Shown here one piece after another: positions 36,996 through 44,765 of a DNA stretch of 64,000 nt. The notes beneath the pieces are model-generated. The model was given only the letters and a program-made list of their open reading frames with translations, made no database searches and was not told the DNA's origin. Location: NCBI GenBank assembly GCA_046346965.1, contig JAXMHB010000006.1:1-64000 (forward strand), given 5' to 3'. Every line of letters starts with the position of its first letter. The stretch's first letter is position 1. This DNA is from JAXMHB01 sp046346965. Lineage in GTDB: Bacteria > Pseudomonadota > Gammaproteobacteria > Xanthomonadales > SZUA-5. The position numbers were made by a program, and so were the translations under genes.

Positions 36996-38743
36996 GGGAT
37001 CGCCGGCTCCCCGACCGATTCCGCCGCGTCCTCGAGCTCCTGTTCCACGCTGCGCTGGGCTTCCAGCAGCAGCGGGCTGTCAGGCGGGACATCCATCAAC
37101 CGCAATGCGCCGCCGATCACGCGTCCGAATACCGGCGCGGCGACCACGCCGCCGTAGAACACCGAGCCCTGCGGATCGTTGATCACGACCACGCAGGCCA
37201 ATCGCGGCGCCGACACCGGGGCAAGCCCGGCAAACAGCGACAGATAGCGCGACTGCTGGTAGCCGCCAGCGCCAGCCTTGCGCGAGGTGCCGGTCTTGCC
37301 GGCCACGCGGTAATAGGGAATGGCCGCCTTGCCGGCGGTGCCGCCTGGCATGGTCACGGTTTCCAGCATGCCGAGCAGCGTTTGCGCCAGCGCGGGATCG
37401 ATGATGGCGGTGTCCGGTGTGGCGCCGCCCTTCACAAAGGTCGGCTCGCGCATGCGGCCGCCGTTGGCCAACGCGGTGTAGGCCGTCGCCAGCTGCAGCG
37501 CGGTCACCGACAGGCCGTAACCGTAGGACAAGCTGAGCTTCTCGACCGGGCGCCAGCGCTTGTAGTCGGGCAGCACACCCGGCGATTCACCCGGGAAGCC
37601 GGAGCCAGTGATCTTGCCGAAACCGAAGCGATGGAAGACGTCGTACAGGTACTCGTCCGGGATCTGCTGCGCCAGCTTGATCGCGCCGACGTTGCTCGAT
37701 TTGGTCAGGATGCCGGTGACGGTGAGCGAACCGTAACTGTGCACATCTTTGATCGTGTAGCCACCGGCGACCTGGATCTGGCCGGGCGAGGTGTCGATGC
37801 GCGTCTCCGGCGTCACCTTGCCGCTTTCCAGGGCGGCGGCCACGGTGAAGGTCTTGATCACCGAGCCCGGCTCGAACACATCGGTGGCGGCGCGATTGCG
37901 CACATTCGAGCCGCGCTGACGATCGCGCTGATTCGGGTTGTAGCTCGGCTGATTCACCATCGCCAGGATTTCGCCGGTCGGCACATCCATGACCACCACC
38001 GAACCGCCGGAGGCGTGGTGCTCGAGCATGGCCGCCTTCAGCTCGCGATACGCCAGATACTGGATGCGCCGATCGATGCTGAGCACCAGATCCTTGCCCG
38101 GCTGCGCGGCCGCGATCAGGTCGACGTCCTCGACACGATGACCGCGACGGTCCTGAATCACCCGCTTGAGACCCGGCTTGCCGGCCAGCCAGTCCTCGAA
38201 CGCCAGTTCCAGGCCTTCCTGACCGCGATCATCAATGTCGGTGTAGCCGATCACATGCGCCAGCGCTTCGCCGGCGGGGTAGTAGCGGCGAAACTCGCGC
38301 TGCGCGTGCACGCCGGGGATGTCGAGATCGGTCACCGTGGCCGCCTCGTCCGGACTTATGTGGCGCTTCAGGTAGACGAATTCCTTGTCGGCGCGCTGGG
38401 CCAGCCGCTGCATCAGCGGCTCCACGCCGATACCGAGCGCCTCTGCCAATTCGGGGATTCGCTCGCGACCTTCCTGCAGCACCTCGCCCGGCACCGCCCA
38501 CAGCGACACCACCGGCGTGGAGACCGCCAGCGGCTCGCCGTTGCGATCGCTGATCATGCCGCGATAGGCCGGCATGCTGATCTCGCGCAGATAGCGGGCG
38601 TCGCCCTGCTTCTGATAGAAATCCTTGCCGAGGATCTGCACGGCCACCGCCTTGCCGACCAGTCCGGTGGCGGCCAGCACGAGCACCATGACCACCACAT
38701 GCAGGCGCAGCCGATAGTTGGGTGGGCGCAGACGTGGCTTCAT
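36992..38743 (-). CDS. ftsI: peptidoglycan transpeptidase FtsI (PBP3)
   Basis: A 583-residue class B penicillin-binding protein of the divisome. One membrane anchor (about 12-35), a pedestal domain, and a transpeptidase domain with Ser294-X-X-Lys297 (EPGSVIK), SSN in KSSNVGAI and KTGT in VAGKTGTSRK. The ATG at 38743 overlaps the ftsL stop. A longer in-frame upstream extension belongs to ftsL coding DNA. Confidence 0.97.
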   Translation of the reverse strand: MKPRLRPPNYRLRLHVVVMVLVLAATGLVGKAVAVQILGKDFYQKQGDARYLREISMPAYRGMISDRNGEPLAVSTPVVSLWAVPGEVLQEGRERIPELAEALGIGVEPLMQRLAQRADKEFVYLKRHISPDEAATVTDLDIPGVHAQREFRRYYPAGEALAHVIGYTDIDDRGQEGLELAFEDWLAGKPGLKRVIQDRRGHRVEDVDLIAAAQPGKDLVLSIDRRIQYLAYRELKAAMLEHHASGGSVVVMDVPTGEILAMVNQPSYNPNQRDRQRGSNVRNRAATDVFEPGSVIKTFTVAAALESGKVTPETRIDTSPGQIQVAGGYTIKDVHSYGSLTVTGILTKSSNVGAIKLAQQIPDEYLYDVFHRFGFGKITGSGFPGESPGVLPDYKRWRPVEKLSLSYGYGLSVTALQLATAYTALANGGRMREPTFVKGGATPDTAIIDPALAQTLLGMLETVTMPGGTAGKAAIPYYRVAGKTGTSRKAGAGGYQQSRYLSLFAGLAPVSAPRLACVVVINDPQGSVFYGGVVAAPVFGRVIGGALRLMDVPPDSPLLLEAQRSVEQELEDAAESVGEPAIP

Positions 38744-39009
38744 GGCGCGATCACCACGATGTCCTGCGGCGCCGGGAAGGTCATGCCGAGATCGCGCGTG
38801 GCAATCTGCTCGACGCGATTGGCATCCGCCCAGGTCGATTGCTCCAGCTGCAGCTGGCCCCATTCGATGTTCAGCTCGTCGCGCTCGGCATTGAGTTTCT
38901 CCAGCGCGAAGAACAGGGTCCGGTTCTGATGGCGCGCGTAGACCAGAGCGATGGCGCTACCGACCACCGCCGCCAGCATCAGCACGAAGATCACCTGCAA
39001 GGGCTTCAT
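38740..39009 (-). CDS. ftsL: cell division protein FtsL
   Basis: An 89-residue bitopic protein with one membrane segment (about 4-24, LQVIFVLMLAAVVGSAIALV) and a periplasmic coiled coil ending LGMTFPAPQDIVVI. It forms the FtsQLB complex. It is short, like FtsL in related bacteria, and overlaps rsmH and ftsI by four bases each. Confidence 0.92.
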   Translation of the reverse strand: MKPLQVIFVLMLAAVVGSAIALVYARHQNRTLFFALEKLNAERDELNIEWGQLQLEQSTWADANRVEQIATRDLGMTFPAPQDIVVIAP

Positions 39010-39950
39010 GGCAGTCGCTCCGCGACGCGCAGCACGGCGCTGCGGCTGCGCGGATTGCGCGCCACCTCGGCAGCACTGGCTTTGTGTTTACCGAGATCAC
39101 GCAGGGTCGGCGCGACCTGTGCACCCGGCGGCAGCCGGCGCGAGCCAGGCGCCGGGCGCGAGTGTCCTTGGACGTACTGTTTGACGCGGCGGTCTTCCAG
39201 CGAGTGGAAGCTGATCGCAACCAGACGTCCGCCGCCAGCCAGCAGCCGGTGCGCCGCCGCCAGTCCAGTGTCGATGGCGTCCAGCTCCGCATTCACCGCA
39301 ATCCGGATCGCCTGGAACACGCGCGTGGCCGGATGGATGCCGTCATAACGGCGCGGCAGGATGCCGGCGACGAAATCTGCCAGCTGCAAGGTGCGCTCAA
39401 ACGGCTGCTCCGCGCGCCAGGCGACGATCGCCCGCGCCAGCCGTCGCGACTGCGGCTCCTCGCCGTACTCGTGCAGCACGCGCGCCAGCTCGAACTCGCT
39501 GACCTCCGCCAGCCATTGCGCGGCCGACACACCGGAATCCGGGTCCATGCGCATGTCCAGCGGTCCATCGCGCAAGAAGCTGAAACCGCGCTCGGGCTGA
39601 TCGAGCTGCGGCGAGGACACGCCGAAATCGAACAGCACGCCGTCCCAGCTGGCCGCGTCCAGACCGGCATCGATGTCGGCAAAGTTGGCGCGGCGGATTT
39701 CGAAACGGGCGTCGGCCGCTGCCAGCGCCGCGCCCACCGCTACCGCCTGCGGATCGCGGTCGAAGGCCAGCAGGCGACCGTCGTCGCTCAAGCCTTCCAG
39801 GATCAAACGGCTATGCCCGCCGCGACCAAAGGTGGCGTCGATGTAGCGACCCGCGGGCTTCAACGCCAAACCGGCGAGCGCCTCGGCCGCCATCACCGGC
39901 TGGTGGCCGGTCGCGTCACTGACCGCCGATACGGTTGCTGCATGCGTCAT
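39006..39950 (-). CDS. rsmH: 16S rRNA (cytosine-1402-N4)-methyltransferase
   Basis: A 314-residue SAM-dependent methyltransferase (formerly MraW). It begins with HQPVMAAEALAGL, has the SAM site DATFGRGGHS, DGVLFDFGVSSPQLD, and ends with the typical NPRSRSAVLRVAER. It is the second gene of the dcw operon, 12 bases after mraZ. Confidence 0.97.
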   Translation of the reverse strand: MTHAATVSAVSDATGHQPVMAAEALAGLALKPAGRYIDATFGRGGHSRLILEGLSDDGRLLAFDRDPQAVAVGAALAAADARFEIRRANFADIDAGLDAASWDGVLFDFGVSSPQLDQPERGFSFLRDGPLDMRMDPDSGVSAAQWLAEVSEFELARVLHEYGEEPQSRRLARAIVAWRAEQPFERTLQLADFVAGILPRRYDGIHPATRVFQAIRIAVNAELDAIDTGLAAAHRLLAGGGRLVAISFHSLEDRRVKQYVQGHSRPAPGSRRLPPGAQVAPTLRDLGKHKASAAEVARNPRSRSAVLRVAERLP

Positions 39951-39962
39951 CTGCGACCTCCC

Positions 39963-40409
39963 TTAGAATCGCAGTTGCCGCATGTCGTCGGTGATGTCTT
40001 TCTCCTCGATCGGGAGCTCCAGCCGCGCGCGCTGCGCCGACTCGCTCCACAATTCGAACTTGGCGCCGATACCGAGCAGCACTGCCTGCCGCTGCAATCC
40101 GGCGGTCTGGCGCGCCGTCTGCGGCAACAGCATGCGGCCGTGGCCATCGAGTTCGACGCGGCTGGCCGCACCGACCAGCTTGCGCTGCAGATCACGATGC
40201 GCGGTATTGAAGCTCGACAGCTGCATGACCTGATCGCGCATGCGCTCCCACTCCGGCAAGGGGAACAGCCACAGGCATTCACGTTCGAAGGGGTTGTAGG
40301 TCACGACCAGGCAGTTGCCGCACAGCGCCGACAGTTGCTCACGGTACGAGCTGGGCACCGCAAGGCGGCCCTTCTCGTCGATCGCAACAGTGGACTCGCC
40401 GTAGAACAT
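39963..40409 (-). CDS. mraZ: transcriptional regulator MraZ
   Basis: A 148-residue protein with two SpoVT/AbrB-type domains, each carrying the DXXGR motif: AIDEKGRLAVPS (about 9-20) and ELDGHGRMLLPQ (about 85-96). MraZ binds repeats in its own promoter and represses the dcw operon. The ATG at 40409 gives the standard MFYGE start, and its binding repeats lie immediately upstream. Confidence 0.96.
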   Translation of the reverse strand: MFYGESTVAIDEKGRLAVPSSYREQLSALCGNCLVVTYNPFERECLWLFPLPEWERMRDQVMQLSSFNTAHRDLQRKLVGAASRVELDGHGRMLLPQTARQTAGLQRQAVLLGIGAKFELWSESAQRARLELPIEEKDITDDMRQLRF

Positions 40410-40411
40410 CT

Positions 40412-40456
40412 GCCACGTTCCCCCACAAAAACCCACAATTCACCAAGTATTCCCAC
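40412..40456 (-). promoter_or_regulatory. MraZ operator: decamer direct repeats
   Basis: Read on the minus strand, GTGGG-type elements recur every 10 bases: at 40456-40452 (GTGGG), 40446-40442 (TTGGTG, degenerate), 40436-40432 (GTGGG), 40426-40422 (GTGGG) and 40416-40412 (GTGGC). This matches the known MraZ box of TGGGN repeats with 5-base spacers. They run right up to the mraZ start codon. Confidence 0.85.
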
Positions 40457-40484
40457 TCTACGGCCCCACGCTGCAGTCGGTCAA
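40455..40484 (-). promoter_or_regulatory. dcw operon promoter (Pmra)
   Basis: On the minus strand, TTGACC (40484-40479), an 18-base spacer and TAGAGT (40460-40455). The -10 box touches the first MraZ repeat, so bound MraZ would block transcription. Confidence 0.65.
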
Positions 40485-40774
40485 GGAAAAGCCCTTGCAC
40501 AACAAGGACTTAAGCGCACCTCATACTTCACATGAGGTTTCTGCGCTTAAGAGCTTGAAAGACAAGGAAAGATTGACTCGTGCGGCGGGGCGGCGCCGCG
40601 CCGGCGCGCACCGATTGCCCCAGGAAGGGCCGGAATCGGCTCGCGCGATCTGTGAACTAGCCGACGAACGGGGGGCGAGGCCGGTGCGGCCTCAAGCGGG
40701 CGGGATCGTGCACCGCCGCTGCGCCGCCGGGCGTACCGGCGCAGCGCGGGTAGACGCGGCGGATGGGCTCCGCC
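40485..40774. other. non-coding gap between Pmra and hmgA
   Basis: The gene-free stretch runs from the mraZ start at 40409 to the hmgA stop (365 bases). Beyond the promoter and MraZ box it contains the hairpin at 40509-40551 and GC-rich sequence with no credible gene. Confidence 0.5.
40509..40551. repeat. nested inverted repeat upstream of the dcw promoter
   Basis: A perfect 10-base outer repeat CTTAAGCGCA (40509-40518) / TGCGCTTAAG (40542-40551) encloses an inner CCTCAT/ATGAGG pair (40519-40524, 40532-40537). It is AT-richer than its surroundings. It lies 25-67 bases upstream of the -35 box of Pmra, on the far side from mraZ. Confidence 0.7.
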
Positions 40775-41899
40775 TCAGCGCCCTTTCCAGGAATCCACGT
40801 AGCCGGTCCATTCGACCGACTCGGCGACCTCGCTGACGATCAGCTCGTCGCGGGTGTCGATCATCACCGCGTACTCGTCGGTGGCGTCCTTGGTCTGCTT
40901 GAAGGCGCGGGTCAGCGCTTTCGGGTGCGGGCCGTGGGTGAAGCCGCAGGGGTGCAGCGTGATCATGCCGGGATGAATGTTGTCGCGGCTGAAGAACTCG
41001 CCGCGGTGGTAAAAGATCACTTCGTCGTAGTCGTCGTTGTTGTGGAAGAAGGGAATCTTCAGCGCATCGGGATCGGTTTCGAAGGGGCGCGGCACGAAGG
41101 TGCAGACCACGAAGCGGTTAGCGACGAAGGTGGAGTGCGCGCTGGGCGGCAGATGGTAGCGATGGCTCATTAGCGGACGGATGTCGCGCACATTGATGCG
41201 CACCGGGAACAGATCGCCGTGCCAGCCCACGGCATCCAGCGGATTGAAGGGGAAGGTGATCGTGGTCAGCGCATTGCGGCGCTTCACCAGCACCCGCCAC
41301 TCGCCCTGTTCCTGTCGCTTGAACAGATCGTCGATCGCCGGCGCGTCGAGCATGGCCTGATCGAAGATCGCGTGCGGGCCTACGAGGCCCTTGTCCGGCA
41401 GCATGTAGCTCGAATTGGTCGCCTCGATCAGCAGCAGATCGAGCGGCTCGGTGACTTCCAGGCGCCACGAGGTCGAACGCGGCAGCACGATGTAATCGCC
41501 GGCCTCGATGGCCAGATGCCCGTAGTCGCAGTACAAATGCCCGCTGCCGTTGTGCACGAACAGCAACTCGTCACCGTCGGCATTGCGCACCAGATGATCC
41601 ATGGACTCGCTGCAGCGCCAGGCGCGCAGGCGCACATGGGCGTTGTGCATCAACTCGTGCGCGCGCCACGGGCTCTGGCCATAACCGGCGAAGCAGGTGG
41701 TGTCGAAAGCGCGCGGGCGCAGCGGCCCCTCGAAATGCGACCACGCCGTCGGCGGGTTCGGGTGATACATGTGGCAAGCCGGGCCAAAAAAACCCTCCTT
41801 GCCCATCTCGCGCTCGTAAGTGCCCTCCGGCAACGCGCAGTGCGCCTGGCGGGAGGCTTTGCCTTCGACTTTCGATACGCCGATCCATCGCTTCGACAC
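40775..41899 (-). CDS. hmgA: homogentisate 1,2-dioxygenase (short form)
   Basis: A 374-residue iron-dependent ring-cleaving enzyme that opens homogentisate to maleylacetoacetate in tyrosine breakdown. The C-terminal cupin part carries the family stretch GMITLHPCGFTHGPHP and the His/Glu region FHNNDDYDEVIFYHRGEF. It is clearly shorter than the roughly 430-residue Pseudomonas/human type. The GTG start at 41899 follows TGAGGAG, and the in-frame codons further upstream have no such site. It sits downstream of hppD, the previous step in the pathway. Confidence 0.88.
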   Translation of the reverse strand: MSKRWIGVSKVEGKASRQAHCALPEGTYEREMGKEGFFGPACHMYHPNPPTAWSHFEGPLRPRAFDTTCFAGYGQSPWRAHELMHNAHVRLRAWRCSESMDHLVRNADGDELLFVHNGSGHLYCDYGHLAIEAGDYIVLPRSTSWRLEVTEPLDLLLIEATNSSYMLPDKGLVGPHAIFDQAMLDAPAIDDLFKRQEQGEWRVLVKRRNALTTITFPFNPLDAVGWHGDLFPVRINVRDIRPLMSHRYHLPPSAHSTFVANRFVVCTFVPRPFETDPDALKIPFFHNNDDYDEVIFYHRGEFFSRDNIHPGMITLHPCGFTHGPHPKALTRAFKQTKDATDEYAVMIDTRDELIVSEVAESVEWTGYVDSWKGR

Positions 41900-41920
41900 T
41901 GCGTTTCTCCTCAAACGAAA

Positions 41921-42030
41921 GCGGGGCAAGGGGCAGGGGGCAGGGGCCGAGCACCGTGCCATGCAAGTTGCTGCAAAGTGTACTCAGGGCGATAGGCGGG
42001 ACCCCTGCCCCCCTTTCGCCTGCCCCCCGC
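41921..42030 (-). repeat. G-rich inverted repeat between hppD and hmgA
   Basis: Plus-strand G runs GGGG-CAA-GGGG-CA-GGGGG-CA-GGGG (41923-41946) face C runs at 42001-42029 (ACCCCTGCCCCCC, CCTGCCCCCCGC). The arms can form a long GC stem across a spacer of about 53 bases, and each G-rich strand alone fits a G-quadruplex pattern. It lies in the transcribed gap between the two catabolic genes. Confidence 0.7.
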
Positions 42031-42033
42031 TAC

Positions 42034-43107
42034 TCACAGCACGCCACGCCGCATCTGGTCGCGCTCGATCGATTCGAACAGGGCCTGGAAGTTGCCTTCG
42101 CCGAAACCCTCGTTGCCCTTGCGCTGGATGATCTCGAAGAAGATCGGGCCGATGTTGGTCTCGGTGAAGATCTGCAGCAGTTTCTTGGTCTTGGTCTCGG
42201 GATCGGCGTCGATCAGGATGCGGTTCTTGCGCATGCGTTCGACGTTCTCGCCGTGGTTCGGCACGCGCTGATCGATGACGTCGAAGTAGGTGTCCGGCGT
42301 GTGCAGAAAGCTGACGCCCGCCGCGCGCATCGCCTCGACCGTCGTGTAGATGTCGTCGGTGAAGCAGGCGATGTGCTGGATGCCCTCGCCGTGGTACTGG
42401 TCCAGATACTCGTTGATCTGCGACTTCGGATCGCTGGACTCGTTGAGCGGGATGCGGACGATGCCATCGGGCGCGGTCATCGCCTTGGACACGAGACCGG
42501 TCTTGGCGCCCTTGATATCGAAGTAGCGAATCTCGCGGAAGCCGAACAGGCGCTCGTAGTAGCCAGCCCAACGCTCCATGTTGCCGAAGTAGAGGTTGTG
42601 GGTCAGGTGATCGATGAAGGTCAGGCCAAAACCGACCGGCTCGCGATCGACGCCGTCGAAAAAGACGAAATCGGCGGCGTAGGGATCAACGCCGTCGGTG
42701 ACCAGATACAGCATGCAATCGCCGATGCCCTTGATCACCGGGCTGGCAATCGCACGGGTGTCGGCGCGATCCGCGAAGGGCTCGGCGCCGCGCGCCACCA
42801 CTTCGGCGTACACCTCGTCCTCGTCGCGCACGCGGATGGCAAATCCGCAAGCGCTGGGGCCGTGCAGCGCGGCAAAGCTGGCCGCAAAAGAGTCTGGCTC
42901 CTCGTTGACCAGGAAGTTGACGCCGCCCTGGCGATACAGCGTCACCGCCTTGCTGCGATGACGCGCCACCGCGGTGAAACCCATCTGGCGGAACAGGGTG
43001 TGCAGCAGCGCGGCATCCGGCGCCGCGTACTCGACGAACTCGAAGCCATGGATACCGAGCGGATTGGGCATGCCGGTCGGCGTCGCTGCCGCCTGAAGTG
43101 CGCTCAT
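42034..43107 (-). CDS. hppD: 4-hydroxyphenylpyruvate dioxygenase
   Basis: A 357-residue Fe(II) enzyme that makes homogentisate from 4-hydroxyphenylpyruvate. It has a two-domain vicinal-oxygen-chelate fold. Iron ligands are His167 (DHLTHN), His245 (GIQHIAC) and Glu325 (FFEIIQRKG), with the C-terminal GFGEGNFQALFESIE helix that gates the site. The ATG at 43107 gives the usual N terminus, and an upstream in-frame extension would run through the operator. It is divergent from the MarR gene. Confidence 0.96.
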   Translation of the reverse strand: MSALQAAATPTGMPNPLGIHGFEFVEYAAPDAALLHTLFRQMGFTAVARHRSKAVTLYRQGGVNFLVNEEPDSFAASFAALHGPSACGFAIRVRDEDEVYAEVVARGAEPFADRADTRAIASPVIKGIGDCMLYLVTDGVDPYAADFVFFDGVDREPVGFGLTFIDHLTHNLYFGNMERWAGYYERLFGFREIRYFDIKGAKTGLVSKAMTAPDGIVRIPLNESSDPKSQINEYLDQYHGEGIQHIACFTDDIYTTVEAMRAAGVSFLHTPDTYFDVIDQRVPNHGENVERMRKNRILIDADPETKTKKLLQIFTETNIGPIFFEIIQRKGNEGFGEGNFQALFESIERDQMRRGVL

Positions 43108-43153
43108 GGGTGTCTTTCCTTGCTGCAGTGCAGATTGCCTGAGGATGGCGCGC

Positions 43154-43173
43154 AGTATAGTTTCATTTGAAAC
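43154..43173. promoter_or_regulatory. divergent hppD / marR control region with palindromic operator
   Basis: The perfect palindrome GTTTCA-TT-TGAAAC (43160-43173) lies where the two promoters meet. TATACT (minus strand, 43159-43154) is a likely -10 for hppD with the palindrome just upstream of it. TATAGT (plus, 43156-43161) is a likely -10 for the MarR gene, with TTGCCT at 43135-43140. A MarR dimer here would shut both directions. Confidence 0.65.
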
Positions 43174-43217
43174 GATTGCATCTGGCGGTGCAGCAAGAGC
43201 ACGAGGGCTCCCCCACC

Positions 43218-43715
43218 ATGACAGCAACCATGACGCCCGCACCGACGACTCTGGATCTCGAACGCTTCCTGCCTTACCGCTTGTCGGTGCTGTCGAACAC
43301 GGTGAGCCAGGCGATTGCGGCGCTGTACGGCGAGCGCTTCAACCTCAATGTGACGCAGTGGCGGGTGATTGCGGTGCTCGGGCGCTATCCGGACTTGTCG
43401 GCGGTGGAGGTGGCTGAGCGCACCAAGATGGACAAGGTGGCGGTCAGTCGCGCGGTAGCCGAGTTGGTTGATTCGGGTCGGCTGGATCGGCAGATCGATC
43501 GCCTGGATCGACGCCGCTCGGTGCTCAATCTGAGTCCGGCCGGGCGCCGCGTCTACGAGGAGATCGCGCCGCTGGCACTGGCCTGCGAGGCGCGATTGCT
43601 GTCGACGCTGAGCGACAGCGAGCGCGCGGCGCTGGAAGGCATTCTGGACAAACTGACGACCGCCGGCGTGGCGATGCTGCTGACTGGCGCCGATCTCGGC
43701 ATGCGTCAGCGCTGA
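43218..43715 (+). CDS. MarR family transcriptional regulator (probable tyrosine-catabolism repressor)
   Basis: A 165-residue winged-helix regulator. The recognition region is VEVAERTKMDKVAVSRAVAELVDSGRL followed by the wing DRLDRRRSVLNLSPAG. It is divergent from hppD with a palindrome between, so it most likely represses hppD-hmgA and itself until a pathway intermediate binds. The effector is unknown. The ATG at 43218 is preferred, and an in-frame TTG at 43167 would overlap the operator. Its end overlaps the convergent acyltransferase by 10 bases. Confidence 0.85.
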   Translation: MTATMTPAPTTLDLERFLPYRLSVLSNTVSQAIAALYGERFNLNVTQWRVIAVLGRYPDLSAVEVAERTKMDKVAVSRAVAELVDSGRLDRQIDRLDRRRSVLNLSPAGRRVYEEIAPLALACEARLLSTLSDSERAALEGILDKLTTAGVAMLLTGADLGMRQR

Positions 43716-44338
43716 GCCATCGCCTGCTGCGCTTCCAGCGGAATCGCCGACTTGCCGCCCTTGCCGGTGTACTGGCGATAGTGCTCGTAGAGCGCGCGCA
43801 GATCGGCCTCCTTGTCGCCGGTGGGATGGAATAGCGGCCCCACCACGAAGCGTTTGCTGGCGTAATCGATGCCAACCAACAAGATCGGCACGCCGGCTTC
43901 CTGCGCGATGTGCCAGAAACCGGTGCGCCACTTCGGTACCGGTTTGCGCGTGCCTTCGGGCGCCAGAAACAGCCACAGCCGTTCGCGCGTGCGGAACAAC
44001 TCGACCATCTGGCCCACCGCGCCGCGCGGGTTGCTGCGATCGGTCGGGATGCCGCCCAGGCCGCGCATCAGGCCGGCCAGTCCGTGTTTGAACAGTGAGT
44101 CCTTGCCCATCCAGGTGGCGCGCACGCCCATCGCGTAGGCGGCCGAGATGCCGATGATGCCGTCCCAGTTGGAGCTGTGCGGGGCGGCGATTGCCACCAG
44201 CTTCGGCACCTCGGGAAACTCGCCCACCACGCGCCACGGCGACAGCGCCAGCACGCTGTGGCCCAGCGCCCGAATCAGCCCCTGGCCCTGGATGCGCGGC
44301 GCGGCGGCGCCGATGGTGATCAGCTTGCCCTCGTTCAT
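43706..44338 (-). CDS. lysophospholipid acyltransferase-like protein
   Basis: A 210-residue protein of the PlsC/LPLAT fold. It has the HX4D motif HSSNWD (about 54-59) and the substrate motif PEGTR (about 128-132). Such enzymes acylate lysophosphatidate or related glycerolipids at the membrane. The YihG/PlsC-like subgroup and true acceptor are not clear. The ATG at 44338 overlaps the arfB stop, so it is coupled to arfB. Confidence 0.8.
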   Translation of the reverse strand: MNEGKLITIGAAAPRIQGQGLIRALGHSVLALSPWRVVGEFPEVPKLVAIAAPHSSNWDGIIGISAAYAMGVRATWMGKDSLFKHGLAGLMRGLGGIPTDRSNPRGAVGQMVELFRTRERLWLFLAPEGTRKPVPKWRTGFWHIAQEAGVPILLVGIDYASKRFVVGPLFHPTGDKEADLRALYEHYRQYTGKGGKSAIPLEAQQAMAQR

Positions 44339-44763
44339 TCGTCCAGGCCCCGCTTGCTGCGCAATTGCTTGACGCCGGCACGCGCCTTCTTGGCATCGAC
44401 CCGACGCCGCTGGGCGGCGCGCGTGGGCGCGGTGGCGATGCGCTTTTTCTGTTCCACCGTGTGTGCACGCAGCAAGGCCAGCAGGCGCTCGCGGGCGTCC
44501 ATGCGATTGCGCTCCAGCGTGCGGAAACGCTGCGCCTGCAGCACCAGCACGCCCTCGGTGGTAAGCCGGCGATCGCGCGCGCCCAGTACACGCTCTTTCA
44601 GCCAGTCCGGCAGCGTGGTGGCGTTCTTGACGTCGAAGCGCAACTCGACCGCGGTCGAGACCTTGTTGACGTTCTGACCGCCCGGCCCGGAGGAGCGCAC
44701 GAAGCGTTCGACCAGTTCCGATTCCGGCAGCAGCATGCCCGGCAGGATTTCGAGCTCGCTCAC
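44335..44763 (-). CDS. arfB: peptidyl-tRNA hydrolase ArfB (ribosome rescue)
   Basis: A 142-residue release-factor-like protein that frees ribosomes stalled at mRNA ends. The GGQ motif (28-30, in SSGPGGQNVNK) hydrolyses peptidyl-tRNA, and the basic C-terminal tail (RRVDAKKARAGVKQLRSKRG) enters the empty mRNA channel. The GTG start at 44763, two bases after the yajQ stop, gives the length expected for ArfB/YaeJ. Confidence 0.92.
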   Translation of the reverse strand: MSELEILPGMLLPESELVERFVRSSGPGGQNVNKVSTAVELRFDVKNATTLPDWLKERVLGARDRRLTTEGVLVLQAQRFRTLERNRMDARERLLALLRAHTVEQKKRIATAPTRAAQRRRVDAKKARAGVKQLRSKRGLDE

Positions 44764-44765
44764 GG

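Noticed and set aside
34995..37157. 720-codon open frame on the plus strand
   Set aside because: Antisense to murF, murE and ftsI, with Arg/Pro/Ala-rich nonsense composition.
36749..38929. 726-codon open frame on the plus strand
   Set aside because: Antisense to murE and ftsI. Shadow of GC-rich coding DNA.
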